Positions 9,996 to 17,243 of a stretch of 64,000 nucleotides of DNA are shown here, one piece after another. The position numbers and the translations under genes were made by a program. The notes below the pieces were generated by a model. The model was not told where the DNA came from, made no database searches, and saw only the letters and a list, made by a program, of their open reading frames with translations. The number at the start of each line of letters is the position of its first letter. The first letter of the stretch is position 1. This DNA comes from Bacteroidota bacterium (lineage in GTDB: Bacteria; Bacteroidota; Bacteroidia; Chitinophagales; Chitinophagaceae): contig JAEYWX010000029.1 of the NCBI GenBank assembly GCA_023428755.1, positions 248,001-312,000 on the forward strand, in the 5' to 3' direction.

Positions 9996-10130
9996 AATTC
10001 GATGGTTTGCGTATTGCTATTCCACCTTTCTGGTGTTTGTTGCAATATATTGAACAATTTTTAAAATATTTCTTTTCAGTGGTTTTCATTTTTGGCTGTA
10101 GTAAACCGTCTCAAAAGAAACCTATGGTCA

Positions 10131-10165
10131 GTCGGTCATATTGCAGGTATAAACCAATGACCGAC
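10131..10165. promoter_or_regulatory. Perfect inverted repeat, candidate operator upstream of the defence operon
   Basis: GTCGGTCAT (10131-10139) and ATGACCGAC (10157-10165) are perfect complements separated by 17 bp. Further GTC/GAC units flank both arms. It lies in the 214 bp space upstream of the small gene at 9750-9995 and is more GC-rich than its surroundings. It could bind the XRE regulator; no U-run follows, so a terminator is unlikely. Confidence 0.45.
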
Positions 10166-10209
10166 CGAATCATAGTAAAGAAAATACAGCATAATCTACT
10201 TTGACCTGA

Positions 10210-10455
10210 TTAGAAGGACGCTAATAGCTTAAAATGTGTGTGTTTGAATGAAGAGCCGAGAATGATATAGATTAGTTCATCTTTTTCATTAGTTGCTACC
10301 TCTTCAACCCAAAGGGACATACCGGGTTTTAATGCGCCGGATAATGCACAACATTTCACTAAAAATGGACAGTATAATCTTTTCAGGTTGCCAGCTTGGT
10401 TTACCAACAGAATACTATTGGCATCACAATATTTCGGGATTATCAAGTCTTTCAT
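10210..10455 (-). CDS. Small unknown protein (81 residues)
   Basis: Begins MKDLIIPKYCDANSILLVNQ and contains LYCPFLVKCCALSGALKPGMSLWVEEV, a cysteine-bearing middle followed by a GxxLWVEEV turn-and-strand pattern. There is no signal peptide or membrane helix. It sits downstream of the DUF3871 gene in the same direction but is separated from it by a terminator-like hairpin, so it may have its own promoter. I do not recognise the family. Small genes of this kind are common in accessory recombination modules. Confidence 0.5.
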   Translation of the reverse strand: MKDLIIPKYCDANSILLVNQAGNLKRLYCPFLVKCCALSGALKPGMSLWVEEVATNEKDELIYIILGSSFKHTHFKLLASF

Positions 10456-10460
10456 AATAT

Positions 10461-10486
10461 AAAAGAAGGCTGGATAACCCAGCCTT
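10461..10486 (-). terminator. Intrinsic terminator after the DUF3871 gene
   Basis: AAGGCTGG (10466-10473) pairs perfectly with CCAGCCTT (10479-10486). On the minus strand the hairpin is followed by CTTTT. It lies just past the stop of the DUF3871 gene. Confidence 0.7.
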
Positions 10487-10489
10487 TGA

Positions 10490-11479
10490 TTAGTTTAAGA
10501 ACCAGTTTGTTTCTTTCTTTTGCAATGCCCACCTGATACCGTCTACAAATTGATAGGCGTTTACAGACCGATCTACAAACGTATCGATGTATGAAGATTT
10601 GTTTGAGCCTGTAAAAAGGTTATACAGCCTCCAGAGATTGATATTCCCTTCGCTATCCTTACAGAATGATTCATCCCGGTAGTAATCCCTAACAACAGCG
10701 CCTAATTGGGTATCGCTAAGTTCAAGGGGAACAATATCATTCTTAATTGGATTTGGAAGATGGTTGTACATTCTGCACCTTCCAATTAAATGTGCAAATT
10801 GCTGTTCTGATAAGCTGTAATCATTAAGCTGCCGAAGTGCATGAATGTGAAAAGAAGCATTGTAATTTTCAAGTAGTGTTCGGATAGAGCCTTTTAACTG
10901 TCCGAGAGATTTTACTTTCAAATCATTCATAAAGCCATCACTCCAAACACAAAGGTTCGTGCATAAACTATTCTTAAATCCTACAAACACTTTGAAGTGT
11001 TCATCAACTCCTTTCTTGTTGTAGAGATTATCAAGGTTGTAAGCTTTAACTCCTCCAATAGTTAAGGAGAGTGTACTGCCATCAATTTCATCATGAATTG
11101 TTGGAAGTTCAATGATAAAAGCCATGCGTTCATAATAGATTGTTTTCTCGTGCTCCAACAGGTCTTTGGCTGGCTTATCCTTCGCATCGGGTATTCTGCC
11201 TTTAATTGCATGCGAGAGCCTTACAGAGGGCTGTAAAAGCGTCTCGTTTGCATATACTGATGCTGCCATTTCAAGGGTAGCTTCAATAAAATCAGCATGA
11301 GATATAACAGGTTCATTATCCTTGATAAATACAGGAATTACATGACTATTCTTTACCTCATCGAAACTACTTTCAATTGTGTTGGCTTGAATAAACGGTT
11401 TATCGGTAGAGATAATTTCAATAGATGGTCTTTCTTCCAAGAATACCACCTGCTCATTGTTTAACAGTTGTGCTTCCAT
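10490..11479 (-). CDS. DUF3871 family protein
   Basis: A 329-residue soluble protein. Residues 95-190 (SVRLSHAIKGRIPDAKDKPA, then ERMAFIIELPTI and LTIGGVKAYNLDNLY) match my memory of the DUF3871 family, found in Bacteroidota mobile elements and often beside phage-type recombination genes. No biochemical function is established to my knowledge. Its start overlaps the end of the upstream Sak4-like ATPase gene by 26 bp, so the two are likely translated from one transcript and may work together in recombination or replication of the element. An intrinsic terminator follows it. Confidence 0.75.
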   Translation of the reverse strand: MEAQLLNNEQVVFLEERPSIEIISTDKPFIQANTIESSFDEVKNSHVIPVFIKDNEPVISHADFIEATLEMAASVYANETLLQPSVRLSHAIKGRIPDAKDKPAKDLLEHEKTIYYERMAFIIELPTIHDEIDGSTLSLTIGGVKAYNLDNLYNKKGVDEHFKVFVGFKNSLCTNLCVWSDGFMNDLKVKSLGQLKGSIRTLLENYNASFHIHALRQLNDYSLSEQQFAHLIGRCRMYNHLPNPIKNDIVPLELSDTQLGAVVRDYYRDESFCKDSEGNINLWRLYNLFTGSNKSSYIDTFVDRSVNAYQFVDGIRWALQKKETNWFLN

Positions 11480-12371
11480 TTGATGAGAAATTGTTTGTTG
11501 ATAAATTGGTTTCTGCGGCTTTAGGTGTTACTTCCTTTTTTCTTCTGTTGAAGTGCGAAGCATAGGATGCCTGTTTATCAGGGTTGTTTGCATAGAGAGC
11601 TAAAAGCTGCTGATAAGTAGTGCAGGCATTAATGGAGTTTACAAATTCATTATCGTTTAGCAACGCTGGTAAACCCTGATTACACCAGTCCAGAATCTTC
11701 TTGCCAGTTTCAACAGTAATAACGAATTCAGGTTTATCAGAGAACAAGCCTGTTCTGTCTTTTGCAGCCCTCGCCATGTGTGTATCGTTAATGATTTCGA
11801 GAGCAATGGTTTGCTCGTAATCAAATCCATCTCTTATCTGATCATCCAGCCCGGCTTTTTCTACTCTGGTTTTTTGTCCATCCTGAACTACATTATATGC
11901 TTGTTTCTTACGAATGGTAGAAATGATATGTGCAGGTGATTGAAGAATGGCATCTAACCATCGTTGATAGATAGGTGTTGCTTTCATCCAATCTTGGTAT
12001 CTGCCGCCAAGCTTGTTCTGATATTCAAGAACACCACCTTGACCCTGCCAGACATGGGTAACAGAATCAATAATGATTACTTCGATACCAGCACCTTCGC
12101 AAATCTTTATTGCATCAATGTATCGTTGTGCACTGTAAGGTGGTTTAAGAGGTATGGTTTGAAACTCACCAATAAACATCCCGTCTGATAAACTGTGCTT
12201 TGCATACAATGATGCTGATTCATTTTCGGTATCGATGATTGCAATCTTGCTCCAGTCGTTTGTAATACCGAAAGCAATTAGTAATGCTGATGTAGTTTTA
12301 CCGAATCCTGTAGGACTTGAAATAGACATTTTGATTTTAACATTCCGTCTTGCTGCTGTTTGTAGTTGCAT
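11454..12371 (-). CDS. Phage-type RecA-like ATPase (AAA_24 / Sak4-like)
   Basis: A 305-residue ATPase. SISSPTGFGKTTSALL (residues 16-32) is a Walker A motif, IDTENES follows it, and VIIIDSVTHVWQG near residue 100 is Walker B. The pattern of a short RecA core with an IDTE motif is that of Sak4/AAA_24 single-strand-annealing recombinases of phages and mobile elements, which work with single-strand binding proteins. The C-terminal 40 residues (KKEVTPKAAETNLSTNNFS) are low complexity and probably disordered. It follows the 115-residue gene after a terminator-like hairpin and overlaps the DUF3871 gene. Confidence 0.8.
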   Translation of the reverse strand: MQLQTAARRNVKIKMSISSPTGFGKTTSALLIAFGITNDWSKIAIIDTENESASLYAKHSLSDGMFIGEFQTIPLKPPYSAQRYIDAIKICEGAGIEVIIIDSVTHVWQGQGGVLEYQNKLGGRYQDWMKATPIYQRWLDAILQSPAHIISTIRKKQAYNVVQDGQKTRVEKAGLDDQIRDGFDYEQTIALEIINDTHMARAAKDRTGLFSDKPEFVITVETGKKILDWCNQGLPALLNDNEFVNSINACTTYQQLLALYANNPDKQASYASHFNRRKKEVTPKAAETNLSTNNFSSNGSTTVKQ

Positions 12372-12397
12372 TAGTCTGTGATTTAGAATAAAAAAAT

Positions 12398-12421
12398 AAA
12401 GGGAGAATTGCTCCTCCCTTT
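12398..12421 (-). terminator. Intrinsic terminator or attenuator before the Sak4-like gene
   Basis: AAAGGGAG (12398-12405) pairs with CTCCCTTT (12414-12421); on the minus strand it is followed by ATTTTTTT. It lies between the 115-residue gene and the ATPase gene, so it may allow partial read-through. Confidence 0.6.
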
Positions 12422-12425
12422 GTAC

Positions 12426-12773
12426 TTACGCACCAACCATAACCCGGACAGGCTTACTTGCCAGTTCAGGTTCTTTTTCATCTGGACTGTACACATAGGT
12501 GTGAGTTAAGGAGATCACTTCACCCGTTTGCTTAACTGTAAAATCATAGGGTTCGCACTCTACACGATCAATTCTGCCGGGTAGCTGCTTACCGATTAGG
12601 GTTTTTGCAACATCCTCTGAAAATGTAGAAGACATTGAGCATCGCTTAGCACTTGCATAAAAGTTACCAGTGGATGCTGATTGAATCATTTCAATATCAC
12701 CCTGCAACTCAAGGCTGATAAAGGTTTCACCTTCATTGTTCTTTCGAACATGATAGTTTGTAATTGTTACCAT
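12426..12773 (-). CDS. Small unknown protein, possibly a single-strand-binding partner
   Basis: A 115-residue protein beginning MVTITNYHVRKNNEGETFISLELQ. Alternating polar and hydrophobic residues predict a mostly beta fold. The middle reads SASTGNFYASAKRCSMSSTF and the end is PVRVMVGA. No motif identifies it. It is upstream of the Sak4-like ATPase in the same direction; such ATPases are usually encoded near an OB-fold single-strand-binding protein, so that role is possible but is pure context inference. The downstream hairpin would partly separate its transcript from the ATPase. Confidence 0.6.
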   Translation of the reverse strand: MVTITNYHVRKNNEGETFISLELQGDIEMIQSASTGNFYASAKRCSMSSTFSEDVAKTLIGKQLPGRIDRVECEPYDFTVKQTGEVISLTHTYVYSPDEKEPELASKPVRVMVGA

Positions 12774-12803
12774 AAAAAAGTTTTGAAATTAAAAATGGCT
12801 GTT

Positions 12804-12942
12804 CCCTGTATTAAATATCATTGGTATGTGACCCCGGGGAGTACAAGCACTGTCAGCAGTCAGATGGGGAGGTGTTGATACTGCCCCTTTCGTAGTTATC
12901 ACATACAGGGGGCATAGTTTCAAATTAATTTAGACCCCGGGG
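12804..12942. promoter_or_regulatory. Divergent intergenic region with nested inverted repeats and two CCCCGGGG palindromes
   Basis: Between the divergent genes at 12426-12773 and 13012-13797. GTATGTGA (12824-12831) pairs with TCACATAC (12899-12906), and alternatively CCCTGTA (12804-12810) pairs with TACAGGG (12904-12910). CCCCGGGG occurs at 12832-12839 and again at 12935-12942, each preceded by GA. This density of symmetry in AT-rich DNA suggests protein binding or a structured leader. Function unknown. Confidence 0.4.
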
Positions 12943-13011
12943 CATGTTTTTATCAGGTACTTGCATATATGGAGAATATCATAGAACATGATTAATACCT
13001 AATTTTAATAC

Positions 13012-13797
13012 ATGTGCTATATCAACGGATGCAGAGTTAGCAGAGCCGATTTTATTCGCTATAAGCAGCTTATTAAAGAGTTGGGTGCATTGCCGTTTAA
13101 ATGTGTTCAGAATGGCTTTGACTACAGGGATTGGCCTATAGTAAGACCTATTGACAATGGAGCAGATGTGGTAATTGAAATGGCACATTGGGAATTTATT
13201 CCACCAACGGTTCGTAATGTTGATGATTTGTTTTGGGCACGCAAATCCGGTAAGCCTTGGCTGAATGCAAAATGTGAAAACCTATTTCTGAATGAGAAAG
13301 GTAGAAGATCAATGTGGGCTGATGCTGCTATAAATGGTCGATGCTTGGTTTTGTCAACAGGGTTTTATGAGTATCGGCACATACCTAAAATTGGCAAGAA
13401 GGGGCAGGAATTAAAAGCAACGGACAAATACCCTTATTTTATTTCGATAAAGCAGCCAGAGCCAAAACCGTTTTATATGGCTGGTATTTATCGGGAGTGG
13501 ACAAATGAGGATATGGCACAAAGCGCAAATACGTTTGCCATTGTAACTGGTAATGGAAATGAACTTACAAATCAGGTACACAATGCAAAAAAACGAATGC
13601 CTACCATTCTAACACAAGAACTTGCTGAGGAGTGGATAAGTAAAGACATTTCAAAAGAAAGAATAACTGAAATCGCTTCTTTTCGTTATCCTGCCAATGA
13701 AATGTTTGCACATCCTGTTTCAAAAGATTTTCTATACTCCGATGAACCTGAAAAGGAATTTAATTGTCCAGAGTTACCGCCATTAGAAAAATGGTAG
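13012..13797 (+). CDS. SRAP-family protein (HMCES/YedK type), abasic-site sensor
   Basis: A 261-residue member of the SOS-response-associated peptidase family, which crosslinks to abasic sites in single-stranded DNA through the cysteine exposed after Met removal. Here the protein starts MCYINGCRV, giving Cys2. STGFYEY carries the conserved catalytic Glu near residue 120, and VHNAKKRMPTIL the conserved His near residue 193. The N-terminus is not the usual MCGR, but Cys2 is present, which fixes the start codon at 13012. A weak promoter-like TAATTTTA lies at 13000-13007. In a mobile element it probably protects single-stranded intermediates during replication or recombination. Confidence 0.88.
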   Translation: MCYINGCRVSRADFIRYKQLIKELGALPFKCVQNGFDYRDWPIVRPIDNGADVVIEMAHWEFIPPTVRNVDDLFWARKSGKPWLNAKCENLFLNEKGRRSMWADAAINGRCLVLSTGFYEYRHIPKIGKKGQELKATDKYPYFISIKQPEPKPFYMAGIYREWTNEDMAQSANTFAIVTGNGNELTNQVHNAKKRMPTILTQELAEEWISKDISKERITEIASFRYPANEMFAHPVSKDFLYSDEPEKEFNCPELPPLEKW

Positions 13798-14090
13798 GAC
13801 ATACGTTTACAATACGAGTTAAGCTTTATGGTAAGCCGACTACATATCGTATGCAGGTTGAGATTACTTATGCATCTGATCAGGTAATTCGATTTACGAT
13901 TTCAGCAGGTGGTAAATCTATTGAAATGGAGAAACTGCTTGTACGGAAAACAAATAAATGGAAGGTGAAGCGTGTTAATTTTAACTCTAATTACGCTATT
14001 GAAACGCAGGCAGAGGCTGTGATGAAAATACAAGAGCAGATTGACGATTATCTAAAAGCAAACTTTCCGACAGGCTATAGACAGCAATAA
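13791..14090 (+). CDS. Small unknown protein coupled to the SRAP gene
   Basis: A 99-residue protein starting at ATG 13791 (MVGHTFTIRVKLYGKPTTY), which overlaps the SRAP stop codon by 7 bp; a TTG at 13764 would add nine residues but is less likely. It is basic and beta-rich in its first half (KLLVRKTNKWKVKRVNF), then a short amphipathic helix, AEAVMKIQEQIDDYLKA. No family is recognised. The basic, KOW-like or OB-like character and the overlap with SRAP suggest a nucleic-acid-related role, by inference. Confidence 0.6.
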   Translation: MVGHTFTIRVKLYGKPTTYRMQVEITYASDQVIRFTISAGGKSIEMEKLLVRKTNKWKVKRVNFNSNYAIETQAEAVMKIQEQIDDYLKANFPTGYRQQ

Positions 14091-14199
14091 ATGCTATAGT
14101 ATTAATAATTGGCGTTATTGAAATAGTTACACTTTACTTATTTAAGAAATACGGTATTTTGATGCGGTGGCTTGTATTAAACACACATAAATTTTCACA

Positions 14200-14712
14200 A
14201 TGGACAACGAAAACAAACTTGCTTCATTTTTACTTACCAGTACAGATAAAGGTTATCTCTTTCGTTTTGGGTCTACTAATTGTATTCCACTATTTTTCAA
14301 TGATGATGGTTCAAGTGAGTTTACCGGTGTAATGATGTTTGCACAAAACGAGCCTCCCAAATTCAAAGATATTGAGGTGAGAAAGGAATCATTAAAATCA
14401 GTTATTCCAATGATCATCGCACAAGAGCAATACTGGACTTTAGTGAGTATAGATTTTGTTACTGATACCGGCAGGACTCTTAAGTATGATGCCGGAGACT
14501 GTGTTTTAAGTTTTACTGAAAAAGAAGACTTATATCCATACCTAAAACGAATACTTGGTGACGAGGATAATGTAATTCCACTTTACAATTTACTTGGTGA
14601 AAATATTGGTCATACTATACTCTATGACAGCGGAGATTTCACCGTTATGCCGAAATATGATTCTGCTTATTATAATTTTGATGTTGAGCCTGAAACTGAA
14701 TCACCCTTTTGA
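14200..14712 (+). CDS. Unknown acidic protein (170 residues)
   Basis: Begins MDNENKLASFLLTSTDKGYLF. Soluble and acidic, ending in a run of D/E (NFDVEPETESPF). No signal peptide, membrane segment or recognisable motif. The preceding 110 bp are AT-rich; GGTATTTTGATG near 14150 is one base short of the usual -7 box. It converges on the lipoprotein gene with only 16 bp between the stops, and I see no terminator between them. Probably an element-specific cargo protein of unknown role. Confidence 0.55.
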   Translation: MDNENKLASFLLTSTDKGYLFRFGSTNCIPLFFNDDGSSEFTGVMMFAQNEPPKFKDIEVRKESLKSVIPMIIAQEQYWTLVSIDFVTDTGRTLKYDAGDCVLSFTEKEDLYPYLKRILGDEDNVIPLYNLLGENIGHTILYDSGDFTVMPKYDSAYYNFDVEPETESPF

Positions 14713-14728
14713 TTTGAGGAATTTAAAT

Positions 14729-15664
14729 TTATATCCCGCTGTTTTTCACTCTATCTTTAGTGAGCTGGTTCTCTTTTTGTTGATCACTTTTTATAGTAGA
14801 ATCAGATTTCTTTTGAAACTCAGATGCAGCTTTATCGACAGCTTTCTCATAATTAACCTTCTCAGAAATTGGGTAGTAACTTGCACTACCAATAAAAACT
14901 AACTCGGAGAAGTTGTCGGTAGATAACGGCAGTTCCCTTTCAAGAAGTTTTTTTGTTATTTGGTTATATTCCCGATCGAGATCAAGCTCAATTAGTCTGC
15001 CGTTTGAAATCCACACGTATTTTACGGTATTAAATGAGTTTTCAATCTTATGGTTTTCTGAACCATATCTTAAACGGTATGACGAAAGTAAATGCTCGTC
15101 AACAAACCGCTTTATTCTTTCAACTGACCTGTCATCCTGCGTTTGCTTATTTGCTTGAACCATCGAATCACCTACAATCTCTTTATAAGCATTATAAGAC
15201 GGATTGTTTTCGTCTTCAACCTTCTTTGGGTTTGGGGTTAATAAAAAACGGGGAGCGTAAATATTGGCATTAATGCCCTTTAAAACGCCCTCCTTTTTAT
15301 TAATACCTAAAAGTATCTCAACTATGAATTGGTGAACGCTATCCTTGTCGTTTTGCGTCCATTCATTTGATGCGATATAGGAAAATATTCTGTTGCCAAC
15401 TCGTGTTACAACTCCATTCTTAATCAGCAAAGCAACACGAGCATCTACTTCTGGTAGCGTCATTCCAATTCTAAAACCCAAAAAGACCGTATCATTAGAT
15501 AGGGGCTGAGTTTGATAAGCTTCAATCAGTGCATTGTATCTACTTGATTCAATTGCGAAGGTGTCTTTTATTTTATTGTCTGAATTTGATGCATTTCCGC
15601 TGCCGCATGATTGTGTAATAAACACTACAAGTAATAATGTAGGAAGAACAAAAAGTGGTTTCAT
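14729..15664 (-). CDS. Unknown lipoprotein
   Basis: Starting at ATG 15664 the protein is about 311 residues long and opens with MKPLFVLPTLLLVVFITQSCG, a lipoprotein signal peptide with a lipobox ending in Cys20. A further upstream in-frame start would place 29 hydrophilic residues before the signal and cross a terminator hairpin, so it is rejected. The mature part is mixed alpha/beta, charged, with FLGFRIGMTLPEVDARV near residue 65 and a Lys/Gln-rich C-terminus. No known family. The RNA candidate at 15684-15817 ends 20 bp before the start codon and could control it. Confidence 0.7.
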   Translation of the reverse strand: MKPLFVLPTLLLVVFITQSCGSGNASNSDNKIKDTFAIESSRYNALIEAYQTQPLSNDTVFLGFRIGMTLPEVDARVALLIKNGVVTRVGNRIFSYIASNEWTQNDKDSVHQFIVEILLGINKKEGVLKGINANIYAPRFLLTPNPKKVEDENNPSYNAYKEIVGDSMVQANKQTQDDRSVERIKRFVDEHLLSSYRLRYGSENHKIENSFNTVKYVWISNGRLIELDLDREYNQITKKLLERELPLSTDNFSELVFIGSASYYPISEKVNYEKAVDKAASEFQKKSDSTIKSDQQKENQLTKDRVKNSGI

Positions 15665-15683
15665 TTTGATGGTTTTAGGAATG

Positions 15684-15817
15684 AAAAAGCCCGAGACCTC
15701 GGGATCGCAAGTCTTCAGGCTCTGGAAGGGCCCACCAACGAAGCGAAACAAGGCTCAGGCGTACCTGAGCACCTGCTCTACTTCCCTCGTTGGTTTCTAA
15801 TTTTCCAGATTTGAAGA
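15684..15817 (-). ncRNA. Structured RNA candidate ending in an intrinsic terminator (small RNA or leader)
   Basis: On the minus strand the segment folds as nested stems. TCTTCA (15817-15812) pairs with TGAAGA (15717-15712), CTGGAA (15808-15803) with TTCCAG (15727-15722), and CCAACGA (15793-15787) with TCGTTGG (15741-15735). An apical hairpin GCTCAGG-TACG-CCTGAGC (15770-15753) has a stable UACG-type loop. It is followed by the terminator CCCGAG-gt-CTCGGG (15703-15690) and a five-U run. Four independent stems plus terminator make a real RNA likely. It is either a free small RNA, with a rod shape loosely like 6S RNA, or a terminating leader of the lipoprotein gene. Confidence 0.6.
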
Positions 15818-15899
15818 CAAGGATTGTACAGCTAATGCTATAAAATATGTTATGTGATTAGATTTATTTAATCAATATGCCTGTGTTTGTTTTTAAAAA

Positions 15900-16668
15900 T
15901 TGTGCTCAAAGATAACGATTAGGGGTATTGATTATTGCTTACAATACCAATCAGCGAACAATTCGCACACCATAATGCTGGCTTTGAAAAGCATTAGGTT
16001 ACTCCGTTCTTAGTTATCTTGATTCCAACGCAAATAAACCTTAGAGTGGCGTAAGTATTTCAGCAATTTCAAAATTTAATACGGTAATCGAAATAATCAG
16101 ACTTCATTATAACCCTTTGCCAGCAAGGGTTTCAGCTAAATTAAATTTGGTAATCTCGAAAAATAGTTGTACCATTGTATCCAAGAAACGTAGAATATTT
16201 TCTTTCTTAAAAGCATCTAATAGTAATTACTCTCTCAATGATGCAGTTTCCAGCTTTTATTGGTCGAAAGACTCTTACGATGGGAGGTAGCCTGATGAAA
16301 AGGGCGAAGCACCATTGGCAGTAAGACGTTGTATTCCTCACCCATACTATCGAATTGGGGGCATAGAGGATAGATAGTCTTCGGAAAGCGAAAGGTCTTT
16401 ATATAAGGTTATCGCTTGGTAGCATTACCCTTCAAATGTGGCGCAGGTCACAAGGGTCTCGAAATGACGAGAACAACAGCTTAAGCTACCGAGGTAATAT
16501 ATGATCGAAGGAGTTCGTCATATTATGCGGCTAAAAACGGGGTAACTGAAAGTAAAGATCAATATTTGACGCTTTTTTAAAAAAGTTCTGGATACGTAAA
16601 AACGTAAGGGGACTTTTTATGCCTTAGAGATAAGGTTTGTTACTATGCTTGTAGGTAGCATAGTTTTT
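15900..16668 (+). ncRNA. Large structured RNA candidate, about 0.75 kb, ending in an intrinsic terminator
   Basis: No protein frame fits here, yet complementary stems are dense. GGTATTG/CAATACC pairs at 15924/15942, AATGCT/AGCATT at 15974/15990 and AACCCTT/AAGGGTT at 16111/16125. AAGACT (16268) pairs long-range with AGTCTT (16376) around CTTACGATGG/CCATT..GTAAG. AGCGA/TCGCT (16387/16412) abuts GGTAGC/GCTACC (16418/16485), which encloses ACCCTT/AAGGGT and CTCG/CGAG. Then come ATGAtCGAA/TTCGTCAT (16501/16514), TACGT/ACGTA (16593/16602) and CCTTA-GAGA-TAAGG (16622). ACTATGCT/AGCATAGT plus a U-run (16642-16668) is a plus-strand terminator. The 5' end is uncertain. It could belong to the large ornate phage RNAs (GOLLD/ROOL-like), a degenerate group I intron, or be new. 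Confidence 0.5.
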
Positions 16669-16739
16669 ACAAGTTGCAATTTCGCCACTATTATTCCCCA
16701 CCATAATTACTTGGTACTTCATTCTAAACTTATAAAACA

Positions 16740-17243
16740 ATGGAAATTGTAGAAGTTTGGTACCCGGTAAAAAGTTATGAAGGGTACTATGAAATCACCA
16801 AATCTGGCAAAGTAAGAAGTTTACACAAACGAAACCCTTACTATATCATGGAACAACGAATTGATAGAGCTGGCTATTATACTGTCCGCTTAAAACGTAA
16901 GGAGGATAAAGGTTCTACTCAATCTGTACATCGATTATTAGCCAAAACATTTATTGAGAATCTGAATGATAAATGTTGTGTAAATCACAAGAACGGCAAT
17001 AAGCTCGATAATTCATTAGACAATCTCGAATGGGTATCACACTCTGAAAATTGCAAACACGCTTATCTAAATGGACTGAGGCCAAAAAGTAGTAAGCCTG
17101 TCATAGATACGTGTGCAAAAAGGGTTTTTAAAACCATTCAAGAAGCCGCTGAGTTTTATGATATACCACGAAAAACTCTCATCGGCTACCTGAATGGAAA
17201 TAGAAGGAATCCTACCTGCATGCAGTATTTGAAAGCAGCTTAA
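16740..17243 (+). CDS. HNH homing-type endonuclease (NUMOD4 - HNH - NUMOD1 layout)
   Basis: A 167-residue protein. Residues 5-35 (EVWYPVKSYEGYYEITKSGKV) form a NUMOD4 motif. The HNH core follows near residues 62-105: VHRLLAKTF, then CCVNHKNGNKLDNSLDNLEWV with the paired His/Asn residues, and SENCKHAYLNG. The C-terminal VFKTIQEAAEFYDIPRKTLIGYL is a NUMOD1/IENR1 DNA-binding helix pair. Such enzymes nick or cut DNA at specific sites and often reside free-standing in phages or inside group I introns. It begins 72 bp after the terminator of the large RNA candidate and overlaps the convergent integrase gene by 4 bp. Confidence 0.9.
   Translation: MEIVEVWYPVKSYEGYYEITKSGKVRSLHKRNPYYIMEQRIDRAGYYTVRLKRKEDKGSTQSVHRLLAKTFIENLNDKCCVNHKNGNKLDNSLDNLEWVSHSENCKHAYLNGLRPKSSKPVIDTCAKRVFKTIQEAAEFYDIPRKTLIGYLNGNRRNPTCMQYLKAA

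Noticed and set aside
10007..10204. Plus-strand frame of 65 residues in the defence-operon upstream region
   Set aside because: It spans the inverted repeat, shows no coding character, has no promoter or family motif, and its Cys/aromatic composition looks like chance.
15684..15817. Identification of the minus-strand RNA as 6S RNA
   Set aside because: The rod shape is suggestive, but there is no clear central open bubble of the right size and an apical UACG hairpin is not typical. Left as an unnamed RNA.
16292..16298. CTGATGA, the hammerhead ribozyme core sequence
   Set aside because: No stem II follows and the matching GAAA segment is missing at proper spacing, so it is a chance match.
16268..16381. 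Group I intron P7-like pairing (AAGACT with AGTCTT)
   Set aside because: The conserved guanosine-binding context and P3/P8 partners are not convincing, no interrupted exon flanks are seen, and the RNA ends in a terminator. Kept only as an alternative.
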